Positions 49,142-59,211 of a DNA stretch of 64,000 nucleotides are shown piece after piece (the stretch's first letter is position 1; the number at the start of each line of letters is the position of its first letter). The notes below the pieces were generated by a model, which ran no database searches, was not told the origin of the DNA, and was given only the letters and a program-made list of their open reading frames with translations. The position numbers and the translations under genes were made by a program. This DNA is from Amanita rubescens (taxonomy: Eukaryota > Basidiomycota > Agaricomycetes > Agaricales > Amanitaceae), in the NCBI GenBank assembly GCA_015039365.1, contig WION01000005.1, positions 186,001 to 250,000 on the forward strand, read 5' to 3'.

Positions 49142-52100
49142 ATGGCGGAAGCCCTGGCCCCTAGTCGTAAGCCCAATCAGTTGACCATTTCTCTTGTCCA
49201 CCTGATGCAACGTCCAGCGTCCCTTAGCCGCGAGCTTCAGTCCCAGAGTTCAGTCCCTCTTCTGCTCCATTCCTTGCGCGAGTCGCGTGGATCCGTGCTC
49301 AGTCTAGCTACCGACGATAAATACATCTACGCTGGCACACAACGCCAAGACATTTTGGTACTCGTTTTACTTTTGGTTTCCCGTTCGTGAATCTCACTTT
49401 GCGTTAGGTATGGGACAAAGCCGATTTCACTCTTCAACATACCCTCCGTGGCCACTCGGGAAGTGTGCTAGCGTTGGAATATGCCGAGGATAGACGATGG
49501 CTATTTAGTGCCGGAGGTGCGTTTAGAAATGAACGGCTTGACATGCAACCATTCTGAATCCATTAGGCGACAGCACCGTTAGGGTAAGCGCGCACTGTCG
49601 TTCCAAGAAGTGGCCCTCATATGTTACAGGTCTGGTCAACAATAACCATGACCCCAATATATGTTATCGAACCATATCTCGAATCAGGTGCAGGAGATAT
49701 TTTCTCGTTGGTGTGGTCGCCAAGCCTCCAAACCATTTACATTGGCTGCCAAAATACATCTCTTCAGTGGCTTGAGTTTCATGCATCTGTCCCGCATCTC
49801 CGTTCCGCAATTTCAGTAACCGACCTCAGTCCTTGTAGCTCAGGCACTTTGACCCCCATAGGTTCTCACTCACCACGCAGGGCACACAAGTTTTTTGATA
49901 GTTACCCCCAGTATGAACGAAAAGCAGCCGACATCTATGCGAAAAACAGCGCCACTCGGCTCGACCGTTGGACCTCTGATTCAGAACGCGAATTTCTTAC
50001 TCCAGCTCCACAAGCCGTTATCTCCATCCCAGGCTCAAATGTCATCGATTCTGCCCACTACGGGTACATATACTGCATGGCAATACTGGAAATTCCCGAT
50101 GCTCAGTTGGCCACTGGTAGTGGCGACGAAACCGTCAAGGTTCGTAAGATTCCCTCGGGGGAGTGATTACGCCTTCAAATGTTTATTTCAGATTTGGGCA
50201 TGTTCCGCGGAAGGAACTACGCTGCTTACGACTTTTGAGTTCACACATGGAGCAGTTTTGGCTCTAACAGCAAAAGGCGACACTCTTTATGCTGGTTGTC
50301 AGGATGGTTACGTCAAGGTTCTTGACTTGGAAACTCAGACCCTTATCAGGACTATCATAGTCCACGAGGTAAATTTGGCGTTCCCTGAGGTCCGTTCCGC
50401 GCTCAGTCAATTTTTAGTCCGTGGATATCTTATCACTGTCGATGATTGGATCAGATCTGTACACCTGTTCAGCCAATGGGTGTGTCATGGTACGTGCGGA
50501 TTATGTAACGTGCTGAATTCATCTCACATTGTTATAGCGCTGGTCATCTTTATTCGACTGTACCGCGTCTTGGAAAGCCCATGATGGCATAGCTCTGTCA
50601 TCCATTATTTCTAGCAGCAAAAGTATGCGTGGCTTTGCGTACCGCTTGGTTACTGGAGGAAATGACGAGGGTGTTAAGGTATTTTCTTTTATGTATCTGC
50701 GAGAAGGGTATTGAACAGCCTCCCTGAGGTTTGGGAGATCTTCCCTCCAAGTGAGCGCATGGATAACAACGAACGATTTGATGGAAACTCGTCGAGAAGC
50801 ATGCTTGGTATGTTGCACGGCACACATATTGACTCATAATTCAACCTCGCGTAGACACCATGTCATACGCGCTAACCAAATTTGTTTCTATACGCAGCAT
50901 CAGCTCTACTCCTTTGCATCGGGAGGATTGCCGACAAGCTGCTGTCTGGCTGAAGAAATGTTTATCTCAATTAGGCGCTCAAACATTCATTGTCCGTCAC
51001 TACCACATACTCTTAAATTGCTTTTTTGAAATGTTAACTATTCACAGATACCAACAGGCGAATACAATAATTCTCTGGTATTGGGGACTTTCGAGGGAAC
51101 AAAGAGTGTCGTTCAGAAACCTCGCTTGCTATTCTACGGGTATGTTATTTTCTTCATTTACATCACAGAGTACATATATCCTCCAGGCATTACGACATCA
51201 TTGCAGCGTCGGGAGCAGGTTGGGATTATGACCCCTTCAAGCTTAGTGGCCGCAATGGCTACCTATATGGTCGAGGCGTCACCGATAATAAAGGTCCCAT
51301 AATGGCCGTGGCTTTCGCCGCTGCAGAACTGTTATCTCGCAAAGCGCTTGGACTCGATTTAGTATTCCTGATAGAAGGCGAGGAAGAGTCTGGAAGTCGC
51401 GGCTTTGCAGATGCTGTACGGAAAAACAAAGTAGGTTGTTGATCATGTCCTGTATCTGGATGCTCATATTGTCAAAGGATCGTATTGGCAAAATTGATGC
51501 CATCCTCATCAGGTACTTGGGCCTATTGTTCTATCTGAAAAACGTCTAACTTAATGATCAAGTAATTCAACATGGATAACTGACGATAGGCCCTGCATTA
51601 CGTATGGGCTGAGAGGGGTTGTTCATTGCTCGTTGGAGGTAAGAATTTATATGTTATGGTTATATCCTTACTAAATGCCTATTAGATATCAAGTCGCTTC
51701 CCCGATTTGCATTCAGGAGTTGAAGGAGGGGCAATGACAGAGCCCATGTCTGATATGTATGTCAACTTTCATCTGGATAGCTCAGTCTTTCACCCTTTCA
51801 CAGGGTTAAACTCCTCGGAACGTTACTGGATGATCGACGCCAGGTCAAAATACCTGGCTTCTGTAAGTTAAAATTACAAATGGAAAAAAAGTTTCTCAAA
51901 ACTCTTTTAGATGACCGCGTGCGCCCTCAGACTCAAGAGGAAGAAGAACTATATCGCTTGTTGTCGGCCATTGCCCAAAGGCCTTCCGATTCATTCTCAG
52001 CAAGATGGCGTGAGCCATCATTAACAATCCACAGCATCGAAATTTCAGGCCCTAAAAGTGCGATCGTCTGGTTCTCCTTCTCCATTAAGTAGATGTTCAA

Positions 52101-52733
52101 CACGTTGGGCAGATCCAACCGTTATTCCAGGCGCCGTCAAATCTCAGATTTCACTGCGTATTGTTCCCGATCAAGATTTAGAGACGATCAGTAAGAGCCT
52201 CACTGATTTCCTGGAGGATGGTTTCCAAAAGTTCCAGTCTCCAAACCAACTGAAGGTAACCTCGTCTGACTTGTGGTCCAAGTGTTGTTTAATCATTATA
52301 CCTCAGGTAAAAATAGACCGGAATGCAGATTGGTGGCTCGGCAATTTGGACGATCCATGGTTCAAGGCGTTAGAGAATGCAGTATCAGAAGAGTGGGGTG
52401 TTTCTCCACTACGCATTCGCGAAGGCGGGGTATGTTAGTTCCACATCGGATTGAGAACAACGACTCATTGTTCCTAGTCAATACCTTCCGTGCCATGCTT
52501 GGAAAAGATGTTCGGATGCCACGCCGTTCACCTGCCCATGGGCCAAAGCACAGTACGTGCAAATCCTTTTCCCTTTATAGAACGACAATTCTGAATGGAT
52601 ATAGGACCAAGCTCATCTTCCAAACGAGCGCATCTCTCTGAAAAATCTGCAGAAGGGAAAGGCAGTGATTGAACGGTTTTTAGTGACTATGGCTGAGCAG
52701 GCAAAGGGATCAATCAATATCGTCGGATCTTAA
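49142..52733 (+). CDS. dug2: Dug2-like WD40 plus M20 metallopeptidase (glutathione degradation)
   Basis: Plus strand, ATG 49142, TAA 52731-52733, many short exons. N-terminal half: WD40 repeats (ESRGSVLSLATDDKYIYAGT, HTLRGHSGSVLALEYAED, LATGSGDETVKIWACSAEG, LTAKGDTLYAGCQDGYVKVL, RLVTGGNDEGVKVWEIFPP). C-terminal half: M20A peptidase with FYGHYDIIAA (zinc His), GVTDNKGPIMAVAFAA (bridging Asp), LIEGEEESGSRGFADA (catalytic and ligand Glu), DLHSGVEGG, and the late His in FGCHAVHLPMGQ. This WD40-M20 fusion is the hallmark of Dug2, which with the amidotransferase Dug3 opens glutathione and with Dug1 completes its breakdown to amino acids. Dug1 and Dug3 are not in the window. Metal ligands appear intact. 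Some small middle exons were not mapped exactly. Confidence 0.9.
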
Positions 52734-53461
52734 TCAGGTGTTTTAACTTTATGTTGGAATCGGAATGGAAACTTCATCAGATGCATCACCGCCTATTCAT
52801 GTCCATTCACGCGCATTGTGCACTTTACGCACCTTTCCCTCCTTTCCTTTGTTGCACAATGTTAAGCTTTTCTTTCTCCACTGCCTAAATAGGAGACAAC
52901 GATCTCCTCACTTCAGACTGAGGTGAGCTCCTCGTGCTGTTTCTTGCTCAAATTCATGTTAACGATTGTCTTGTGCTAGTCAGAATGAACCTATAGTAAC
53001 TATGACTTTTTCGGGTGAATTGAACCTCGGCGGTTCTTTTCGGCACGTCGCGGATGTTGCCGGTCAGGGTTGGGGCAGCGACCCTTTCGCTTACGGGGCC
53101 CGCCGTCCAATGCGTTGATGCGTCCCCTGCTACCCCCCTTCGTCTCCCCAGTTGTTGCTCTACTCGGTGGTGGGAGTGTGATGTTCAACTTGTGAAGTAG
53201 GGAGTTAGTTTGGCTGGGAGCTGGGGGTCCCTGTGGCATTACTACTACTACTTGTACATCACTTATAATATGTGTAGTAAAAATTTCATATTTTTTGCAT
53301 TGTTTTCACCCAGCTACCAGCCCCCCCCAGGCGAGGGGCTACTACACACACTCGGATGAGCACACTACAACTGACTGGGCCAGGTCCATGGCCCGACGAG
53401 AGGCACGCTGATCGCATCAACGCCAAGCGTCGGCTAGGCTGCTAAGCGACGTTGATGGTGC

Positions 53462-53540
53462 CAGCCCGCTGGCTGGCTGGCTCGAAAGAACGCTGCCGGC
53501 TCGAAAGAACGTTGGCTGGCTCGGTAGAACCGCCCTGTCC
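53462..53540. repeat. imperfect triplicate of a ~23-bp motif
   Basis: Three successive copies of GGCTGGCTCGAAAGAACG-like sequence (two with GCTCGAAAGAACG, one with GCTCGGTAGAACC) between about 53470 and 53532. They lie just left of the palindrome, in DNA with atypical composition. Confidence 0.6.
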
Positions 53541-53549
53541 TTTTGAACC

Positions 53550-53579
53550 GGCAATAAGTGGTTCTGGGCACTTATTGCC
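53550..53579. repeat. perfect 11-bp inverted repeat (hairpin)
   Basis: GGCAATAAGTG at 53550-53560 is followed after 8 bp by CACTTATTGCC at 53569-53579, a perfect stem. A second CACTTATTGTACTTATTA follows. It could be a transposon subterminal palindrome or a transcript hairpin; no gene ends directly beside it. Confidence 0.7.
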
Positions 53580-54020
53580 CTATCCCCCGCCCACTTATTG
53601 TACTTATTATAGCCGGCCCAATTCAACCTGGCTTGGCCAGCTGGCCCCCTGGGCCCTCGGCCTCCTGCTCCCCTCCCTCAACATCTTAGTGGTGTAGCAT
53701 TGCCAGAAGCAGTGATTAAATTTTACATATACTAGTAGTTTTATTAATAACAGCTTTGCATTGATATATCTAACATTGCTACATGTTGTTGGGTGACGGG
53801 GGCCGGGGCCGGCACACATCCGCGCGCGCTCCCGGGAGCGCGCGCGAAGCGCAGGGAAGGGTATAAAATAAAAGAGGAAGAAAAGGGTGGGGGAGCGGGC
53901 GGAACTCCAACGTTCGGCGATCACCGGTCCTTCCCCATTTGGCTAGCGTTCTTTTTGATCGCTTACTCATCATTTCCCATGCGCCAACGCCGTTCAATCT
54001 CGCGCAATAACTCGCTATAA

Positions 54021-56512
54021 ATGGGTGAATTAGTAGTTCTACCATGCAACTTGCCCGGTGCTGTCATGTCGCTGCAGCTTGACAGTTTTGATTGGGGCAA
54101 TCCGCGAAGTTTCTTTGAGGCGGTGGCCGTCGGTGGATTACCGATGCCTTCATCATTTCCTACACCAGAAGAGGTTCGCAAAGAAGCGTTTCCACGCTCT
54201 CGAAGTATATTCTCAGACTGGACCTTCCTAAACCATATCATCGAGCGGTATGAAGCGACCATACGGAAGCGTTGGTCGAGAAAGACACGGGAGCAGCGCA
54301 AGACGATTTTGCTCGCTGCCTGGCCCAATATGTCTCCTACCCATCGCCCAGATTTTGATGCTTTCGCAAGGAGGAAACCAGGACGGCAGCTAATGTCCAG
54401 AGATTCATATATGTGGCCATACATCAATCTCGAGGACTTAGTGAAGCCGAAGCTGTTGCTTATCTTTCTAAACGCCCGTGGTCGTAACCCTCCAGGCGCG
54501 TTTGCCACTGCCGACGAGGATTCTGTTAGATTTGGGATAGTAACCAAAAACCTTGTACCAACTTTCCTGAACGATTATACCATGATGTTCACGGGGAGAA
54601 ACACGCCGGATGTATATGGAGAACTCATCGCTTGGGATGATGAACCTGACGCCTTTTCGTGGTTGATGGCTCGCAGGGGCATGCAACCAGGTGAAGGGCT
54701 CCAGTTACTTCAAATACAAGAGCGACTCTATCACTTTCTGGTAGAGTGTTGCCTCGCCATACTACACGATATACCGCGGGAGTCCTTGTTGCAGGGTGAC
54801 ATACCTGTCCAGCCAGAACCCCCAGCCCTTTCCACATCTGAAGCCGGATTAAGCTCGCTGGCGACCGTGGCCACGGAAGGGCCATACCGCCTCCCAGCCA
54901 GACTTGATCTCGTCCGCATACTTGAGATCATTGCCGCAAAACGTTCTGCTGCAGAAGATCATATCTGGTCCTTGCGAGAAGATCCTGGCTATTTCGCCGA
55001 TGTCGTATTGGCCATGAAAGAACATCAATTGGAAACGCTTCCCGACACTCGAGGAAATCGACATCCTTCCCTTAGACCCCATACAGAAGGGGCATTTTGG
55101 AACAAGATGCTTGGCATCGTTGTCGCAGATGCCGATGTCTCTCTGGCTGGCTGGGATGAAATCCACCGACAAATCACCGATGTTCAGTTGTTAATGGCGA
55201 AATACGAAAATGACATACTGCCTGAAAAAGATCTTCCCGAGGAACTTTTGAAGGCATTCTTAACCCTCGACTATACTTTAGAACAGTCCACAAAGGGTCC
55301 TATTCACAAGCTGAAGGTCAGCCTTCCAGCTTCTCCTCGTGTCCGAGCACTCTTTGTTCGTGAACCTCCGGCCCCAAACAGCTCTATTATTCGTGTGAGT
55401 AGACAGAGACCGCCTGGTGACAGAGGTAGGACTCCTGTTTTGGATATTCGAGACAATGTGGGACTGAAGGGCAGTTGCACCTTGCTGGTCTGAATACCCT
55501 GATGGACGAGATGGATAGGCTGATTCAGAGCGATTTAAAGCTCAAAGAGCTCATATCCCCATGGGTAGCCAACATTATCTCCGACTTATCGGTCATTTCC
55601 GAATGCCGACATCAAATATCGCTTTACCAACCTTGGGCCGCGGGTTTCGAGAACGCATCGGCGGAGCATGAAGAGTATCTCAAAGGAAACTTTGATGATA
55701 CTGTCAAGGAATGGACGCAATTCCATAAGTCTTTTGATGGAACATCATTAGGCAAGCTTGGAGCTCCATTGGAGGGAAGATTCTTCTATCCTGTCGAGAA
55801 ACGCAGAACCCGCGAAACCACCGAAGCAATGCGGCGAGCTGAGTCAAATCTTGATGAATTCTGGGCATATGTGGACAGGTTTCTTGTTAACAAGGCTGGG
55901 ATGTCGCACCATCAGGCTTTACGCCACTTGTTATCTGACGATCACATACTGCGTAGGACTCCCGAATGGGTTGAGAATCCTGAAGCTTCAAGGCAAGATT
56001 CCCAGCCTCATAACCCAGAGGACCTCTGTCAACCCCTCTCTCAGCTCTACTTTGAGCTTGAACATCGCACTCAAAGCACTCTCAGTCCCGAGAAAGAGTC
56101 GCTGCGGAAGTCAAAGGTCAAAACCCGTGGTACAGCCCAAGTAGTGGAACTACCTGCGAATGTGATTCCGGAGGCTATGTCTGAAATCGGTGTTGAGCCT
56201 TCGTTCACAGTTGACAAACGGGCCTTTCAAATCTTCTCGACCCTCTTCTACACGCCCTCCAGGACTTCGCAGCCTGGAGAAATTGCATGGACCGATTTTC
56301 TCCATGCGATGGGCTCCGTGGGCTTTGGAATCGAGAAGTTGTACGGATCTGTGTGGCAGTTCACGCCGGGAAGTTTAGATGCTGGGAGCAGTATTCAATT
56401 CCATGAACCTCATCCAAGCGGGAAGCTGCCCTTCCGGACAGTGAGACGCAATGGGAGAAGGCTATTCAGGGCGTATGGATGGCACGCGGGGATGTTTAGG
56501 TTATGCGAGTAG
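54021..56512 (+). CDS. large fungal orphan protein ('ipa'-like), possible HicA-like C-terminus
   Basis: Two exons (54021-55394 and 55475-56512; 80-nt GTGAGT...GGCAG intron in phase) give 803 aa. The N-terminal two thirds are helical and unfamiliar: FPRSRSIFSDWTFLNHIIER, WPNMSPTHRPDFDAFARRKP, SYMWPYINLEDLVKPKLLLI, LHDIPRESLLQGDIP. The C-terminus reads EIAWTDFLHAMGSVGFGIEK, LYGSVWQFTPGS, IQFHEPHPSGKLPFRTVRR and GRRLFRAYGWHAGMF. This tail matches a widespread, uncharacterised fungal family often labelled 'ipa protein', known to me from memory only. Its GF...GSxw.f...H.PH order resembles the small dsRBD-like HicA fold, but without the GSH catalytic His. The intron is open in frame for 32 codons, so retention would give a 490-aa truncated form. 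Confidence 0.75.
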
Positions 56513-56846
56513 CTCCACTAAAGCCGTCGGTCATGAATGATTTACTAGTAATCTAGTTTCTATCCCGGATGTAATGTATTATAACTCACGTTAAATGTAA
56601 CACAGGGCCCTCAGATCTCAGAGCCCGAGTCTAGGGGTTAGCACTTAGCGACAAACTGTAGACCCAGGTCGATGACTTGGTGCAAGTACTGATAAAAGGC
56701 GTCAGTGGAACAGTCGCGGTGGAAGGAGCTGGGAGAGGAAGACCTCTCAAATAGCTGGTGTGGTGTAGGTGCTCACCGACAATTCATCGTCATCTGTATA
56801 CGCGAGATCCGGTTTTGAATCCGACCTTGTCGTCCTTTAAAATAAA
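56513..56846. other. intergenic, nothing recognised
   Basis: A 334-bp gap between the orphan gene and the sirtuin. It contains GC-rich blocks around 56605-56640 and a stretch at 56755-56835 that loosely resembles a tRNA but fails base pairing. It presumably holds the sirtuin promoter. Confidence 0.4.
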
Positions 56847-58036
56847 ATGGGCGCTTTGATGGAGGCGACGGTGCGTGGCCGGGCACTCATTGAGTCCGCC
56901 TGTGCGTGCGATATGACACCCTCTGCGGATAAGGATGCCTTCAGAGGGATCCTTGCCTCATCTAAGAACATAATTATCCTCTCCGGTGCCGGCTTGTCTG
57001 CAGCATCAGGTTGACCAGAATTCCTGTTGATTCAGTGCCAACCAACTGACCTGCGCTTACACAAGGCATTCCAACCTATCGCGGACAAAGTAACTCGTTG
57101 TGGACTCAGAACGTAAGATATCAGCGATGATTTAACAACCTGAAAACCCATGACAGGACCAATGCAGCCAGTCGCACTTGCTGCACGAGAGAATTTCAAC
57201 AAGAACCCAAGTTCATCGTGGTCCTTTTACCACCCTCGTCGTGCAGCGTATGTGTCAATAGACGGAGCTCTTCTCCAGTCGTTAACAAAGGCATATACCA
57301 CATGACGCAGTTACCTCGATGTTAAACCCAACAACGCCCATCGTGCCTTGGCAATCCTGAACAATCCATCGACATTATCTCGCATTGCCCCAAACGCCCA
57401 ATCTCCTCCACTCCATGTCACTCAGAATATCGACGAGTTATCACTGCGCGTTCTGAACGAGTTTCCTCAAGATACCAAAAACGATGCTGAGCAGCACCTA
57501 ATCCAAATGCACGGGTCGATATTTAGAACGCGATGCTTGTCGTGCCAGCATGTCAGGCACAGCTACGATCCATATCTTTCCTCGGCATTGAAAGATCTCA
57601 AAGCAGGGGAAGAGTTTCCTGTCGATAAGCTACCGAGGTGCGGAGGAGATTCATGGGCGGGGTCCAATCGGTATGGCAAATGTGGCGGTTTGTTGAGGCC
57701 GGATGTCGTTTGGTTTGGAGAGGTCCCACCCCAGCTGGGCGAAATTACGAGAAAAATGACATGGTGCGATCTCTTGTTGGTAGTTGGTACATCAGCATTG
57801 GTGAGACTATTATTCTCGTTTCAAAGTCGGTGCTGAGGAATAACTTTTGGTTCAAGGTACAACCGGCGGCTGGTTTTCCTGCTCAGGTGAAGCAACACGG
57901 TGGAAAAGTCGCCATCTTCAACGCGGAACGATCCAAGGGCGACGAGGATGTCGATTTTTTGTTTTTGGGTAGCTGTGAAAAGACGTTATCAGATGTGTTG
58001 GGTGTTCAGGGAGATATTGCGAACGTTTGGACGTGA
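56847..58036 (+). CDS. class III sirtuin (SIRT5-type NAD-dependent deacylase)
   Basis: Plus strand, ATG 56847 ([18 protein letters not shown]), TGA 58034-58036. NAD-binding [20 protein letters not shown], then [48 protein letters not shown], catalytic His in [18 protein letters not shown], zinc Cys pairs (CLSC and PRCGG with [16 protein letters not shown]) and [20 protein letters not shown]. The FYHPR segment keeps the Tyr-x-x-Arg pair that lets SIRT5 remove succinyl, malonyl and glutaryl groups, so this is probably a deacylase of acidic acyl-lysines. No clear mitochondrial presequence is seen. The second intron uses the GCAG acceptor before [10 protein letters not shown]. Its stop is 50 bp from the next gene's ATG. 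Confidence 0.9.
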
Positions 58037-58086
58037 ACTATTTGAAATGTGTCATATATATAGATTGCGCATTGAAAGCTCTTTCC

Positions 58087-58786
58087 ATGGTTCCAGGTCA
58101 GCTTCAGAAGGCCGTACGATGGCATCGTCCTTCGTACGACATCCGGGTCGAGGACGTTCCTGTACCACAGGTCGGTCCCCTTACTAGTATTACTATCGAT
58201 TCCCAGACTGACGGTAGATGCACCAGAATACAAGATTCTAATGATGCTATAGTCAAAGTCAAAGTATGTCGTTACAAGTCGCATGATGTCAATCATCGAC
58301 TAATACCAATAGCTTGCGGGCCTCTGCGGTGCGTCCGCTAACATACAGTTACGATGTATAATTCTGACGCAAAGTAATGACTGCAGGAAGCGATCTACAC
58401 ATTTATAGAAATCACGATTCCAGTGTCGACAAAGTGTACGTCGCATATCCACCACAACGTTCCATTACCGTGTGTTGACACATTGAAAGCCATACTTGCG
58501 GACACGAATTCATTGGCGAAGTTGTGGCTCTCGGGTCGAATTATGGACCTCAATCAACAGGCAGGACGCCGCTTTACGCCACTCTGAAGATTGGAGATAA
58601 GGTTGTATCACCATTCACGACAAACTGCGGGGATTGTCTGTGCGCTTCGTCATCTTTCCGCCGGTTCATCAGGAATTCTGATCCGCTATAAACAGCGCGT
58701 GTCGCCTTGGTTACACAGCACGCTGTCCTCAGGGTAAACTTTTCGGCTCACCCGTGCTGGATGGCGGACAAGCGCAATACGTTCTG
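58087..58786 (+). pseudogene. zinc-dependent alcohol dehydrogenase, 5' part, split by a transposon
   Basis: GroES-like medium-chain dehydrogenase. ATG 58087 (MVPGQLQKAVRWHRPSYDIR), then VEDVPVPQ, QDSNDAIVKVK, LAGLCGSDLHIYRNHDSSV (catalytic-zinc Cys), CGHEFIGEVVALGSNYGPQS, KIGDKVVSPFTTNCGDC and CRLGYTARCPQGKLFGSPVL (structural zinc Cys set), then DGGQAQYVL. Splicing was read through five introns; the first junction is uncertain (36-nt intron, TDGRCTRIQD). At codon QYVL the gene is interrupted by the element starting at 58787; read-through adds about 100 foreign residues before a stop. The missing part resumes at 63943. Before the insertion the gene looks intact. Substrate unknown (sorbitol/threonine-dehydrogenase-like). 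Confidence 0.88.
58778..58786. repeat. target-site duplication, left copy
   Basis: TACGTTCTG, repeated at 63934-63942 on the other side of the element. A tenth base (G) also matches, so the length is 9 or 10 bp. Confidence 0.9.
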
Positions 58787-58818
58787 GAGGATTCCCCAAA
58801 TGCGACACTGTCACACTC
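58787..58818. repeat. left terminal inverted repeat
   Basis: Begins GAGGATTCCCC and continues AATGCGACACTGTCACACTC. Partner at 63901-63932 in reverse orientation, 27 of 32 matching. Confidence 0.92.
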
Positions 58819-58948
58819 ACGGTCATCCTACACACTCGCCAAACGGCCACCACACTCGCTCAAATGCCCCTCACATTCACCAAAGTGTTGGCCACACTCG
58901 TCAAAAAACCCCTCACACTCATTTAATACATCCACACTCGCACCCTCC
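58812..58948. repeat. left subterminal array of ~20-bp CACACTC repeats
   Basis: Seven units beginning CACACTC (one CACATTC), spaced 19-21 bp, with variable interiors such as GCCAAACGGCCAC and GCTCAAATGCCCCT. They start inside the TIR and run inward. Likely transposase-binding sites. Confidence 0.85.
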
Positions 58949-59211
58949 GTGATGAGATGCCATGATTTGGAGAGCATACGTGGCACGCCGCACCGCTTGC
59001 GTGACCTTCCTCATTTAGTTTGGTGCCAGGGCCCTCCTTCCTCATTTAGTTTAAGCTGTTCCTGGGGGACAAAGAGAGCGTAAAGAGATTGTAAAGAGAG
59101 CGACAAAGAGAGATCGAGCAATCCGACGCTCGCCCCAAAAAGTTATGATAGTGTAATTGTTAGTGACATTGAAATTACAACACATTTCCGAGTCAATAGT
59201 AAATACTAAAT

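Larger units (their letters stand above)
52734..54020. other. repeat-rich, partly GC-rich gap without a gene
   Basis: About 1.3 kb. The segment 53300-53930 differs from its surroundings: C-runs, a triplicated CTCGAAAGAACG-type motif, an 11-bp palindrome, GCGCGCGCTCCCGGGAGCGCGCGC at 53821-53844, and AT-rich stretches. It looks like remnants of mobile DNA, but no terminal repeats or transposase could be assigned. A minus-strand frame at 53000-53239 (Pro/Arg-rich) has no recognised family. Confidence 0.5.

Noticed and set aside
56755..56835. tRNA-like segment (GGTGTAGGTGCTCACC ... GGTTTTGAATCC)
   Set aside because: D-arm and T-arm look suggestive but the acceptor and anticodon stems do not pair and the T-loop is aberrant.
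58812..58948. CRISPR or telomeric repeat
   Set aside because: Units have a short fixed head with variable body, occur mirrored at both ends of a transposon, and the genome is eukaryotic.
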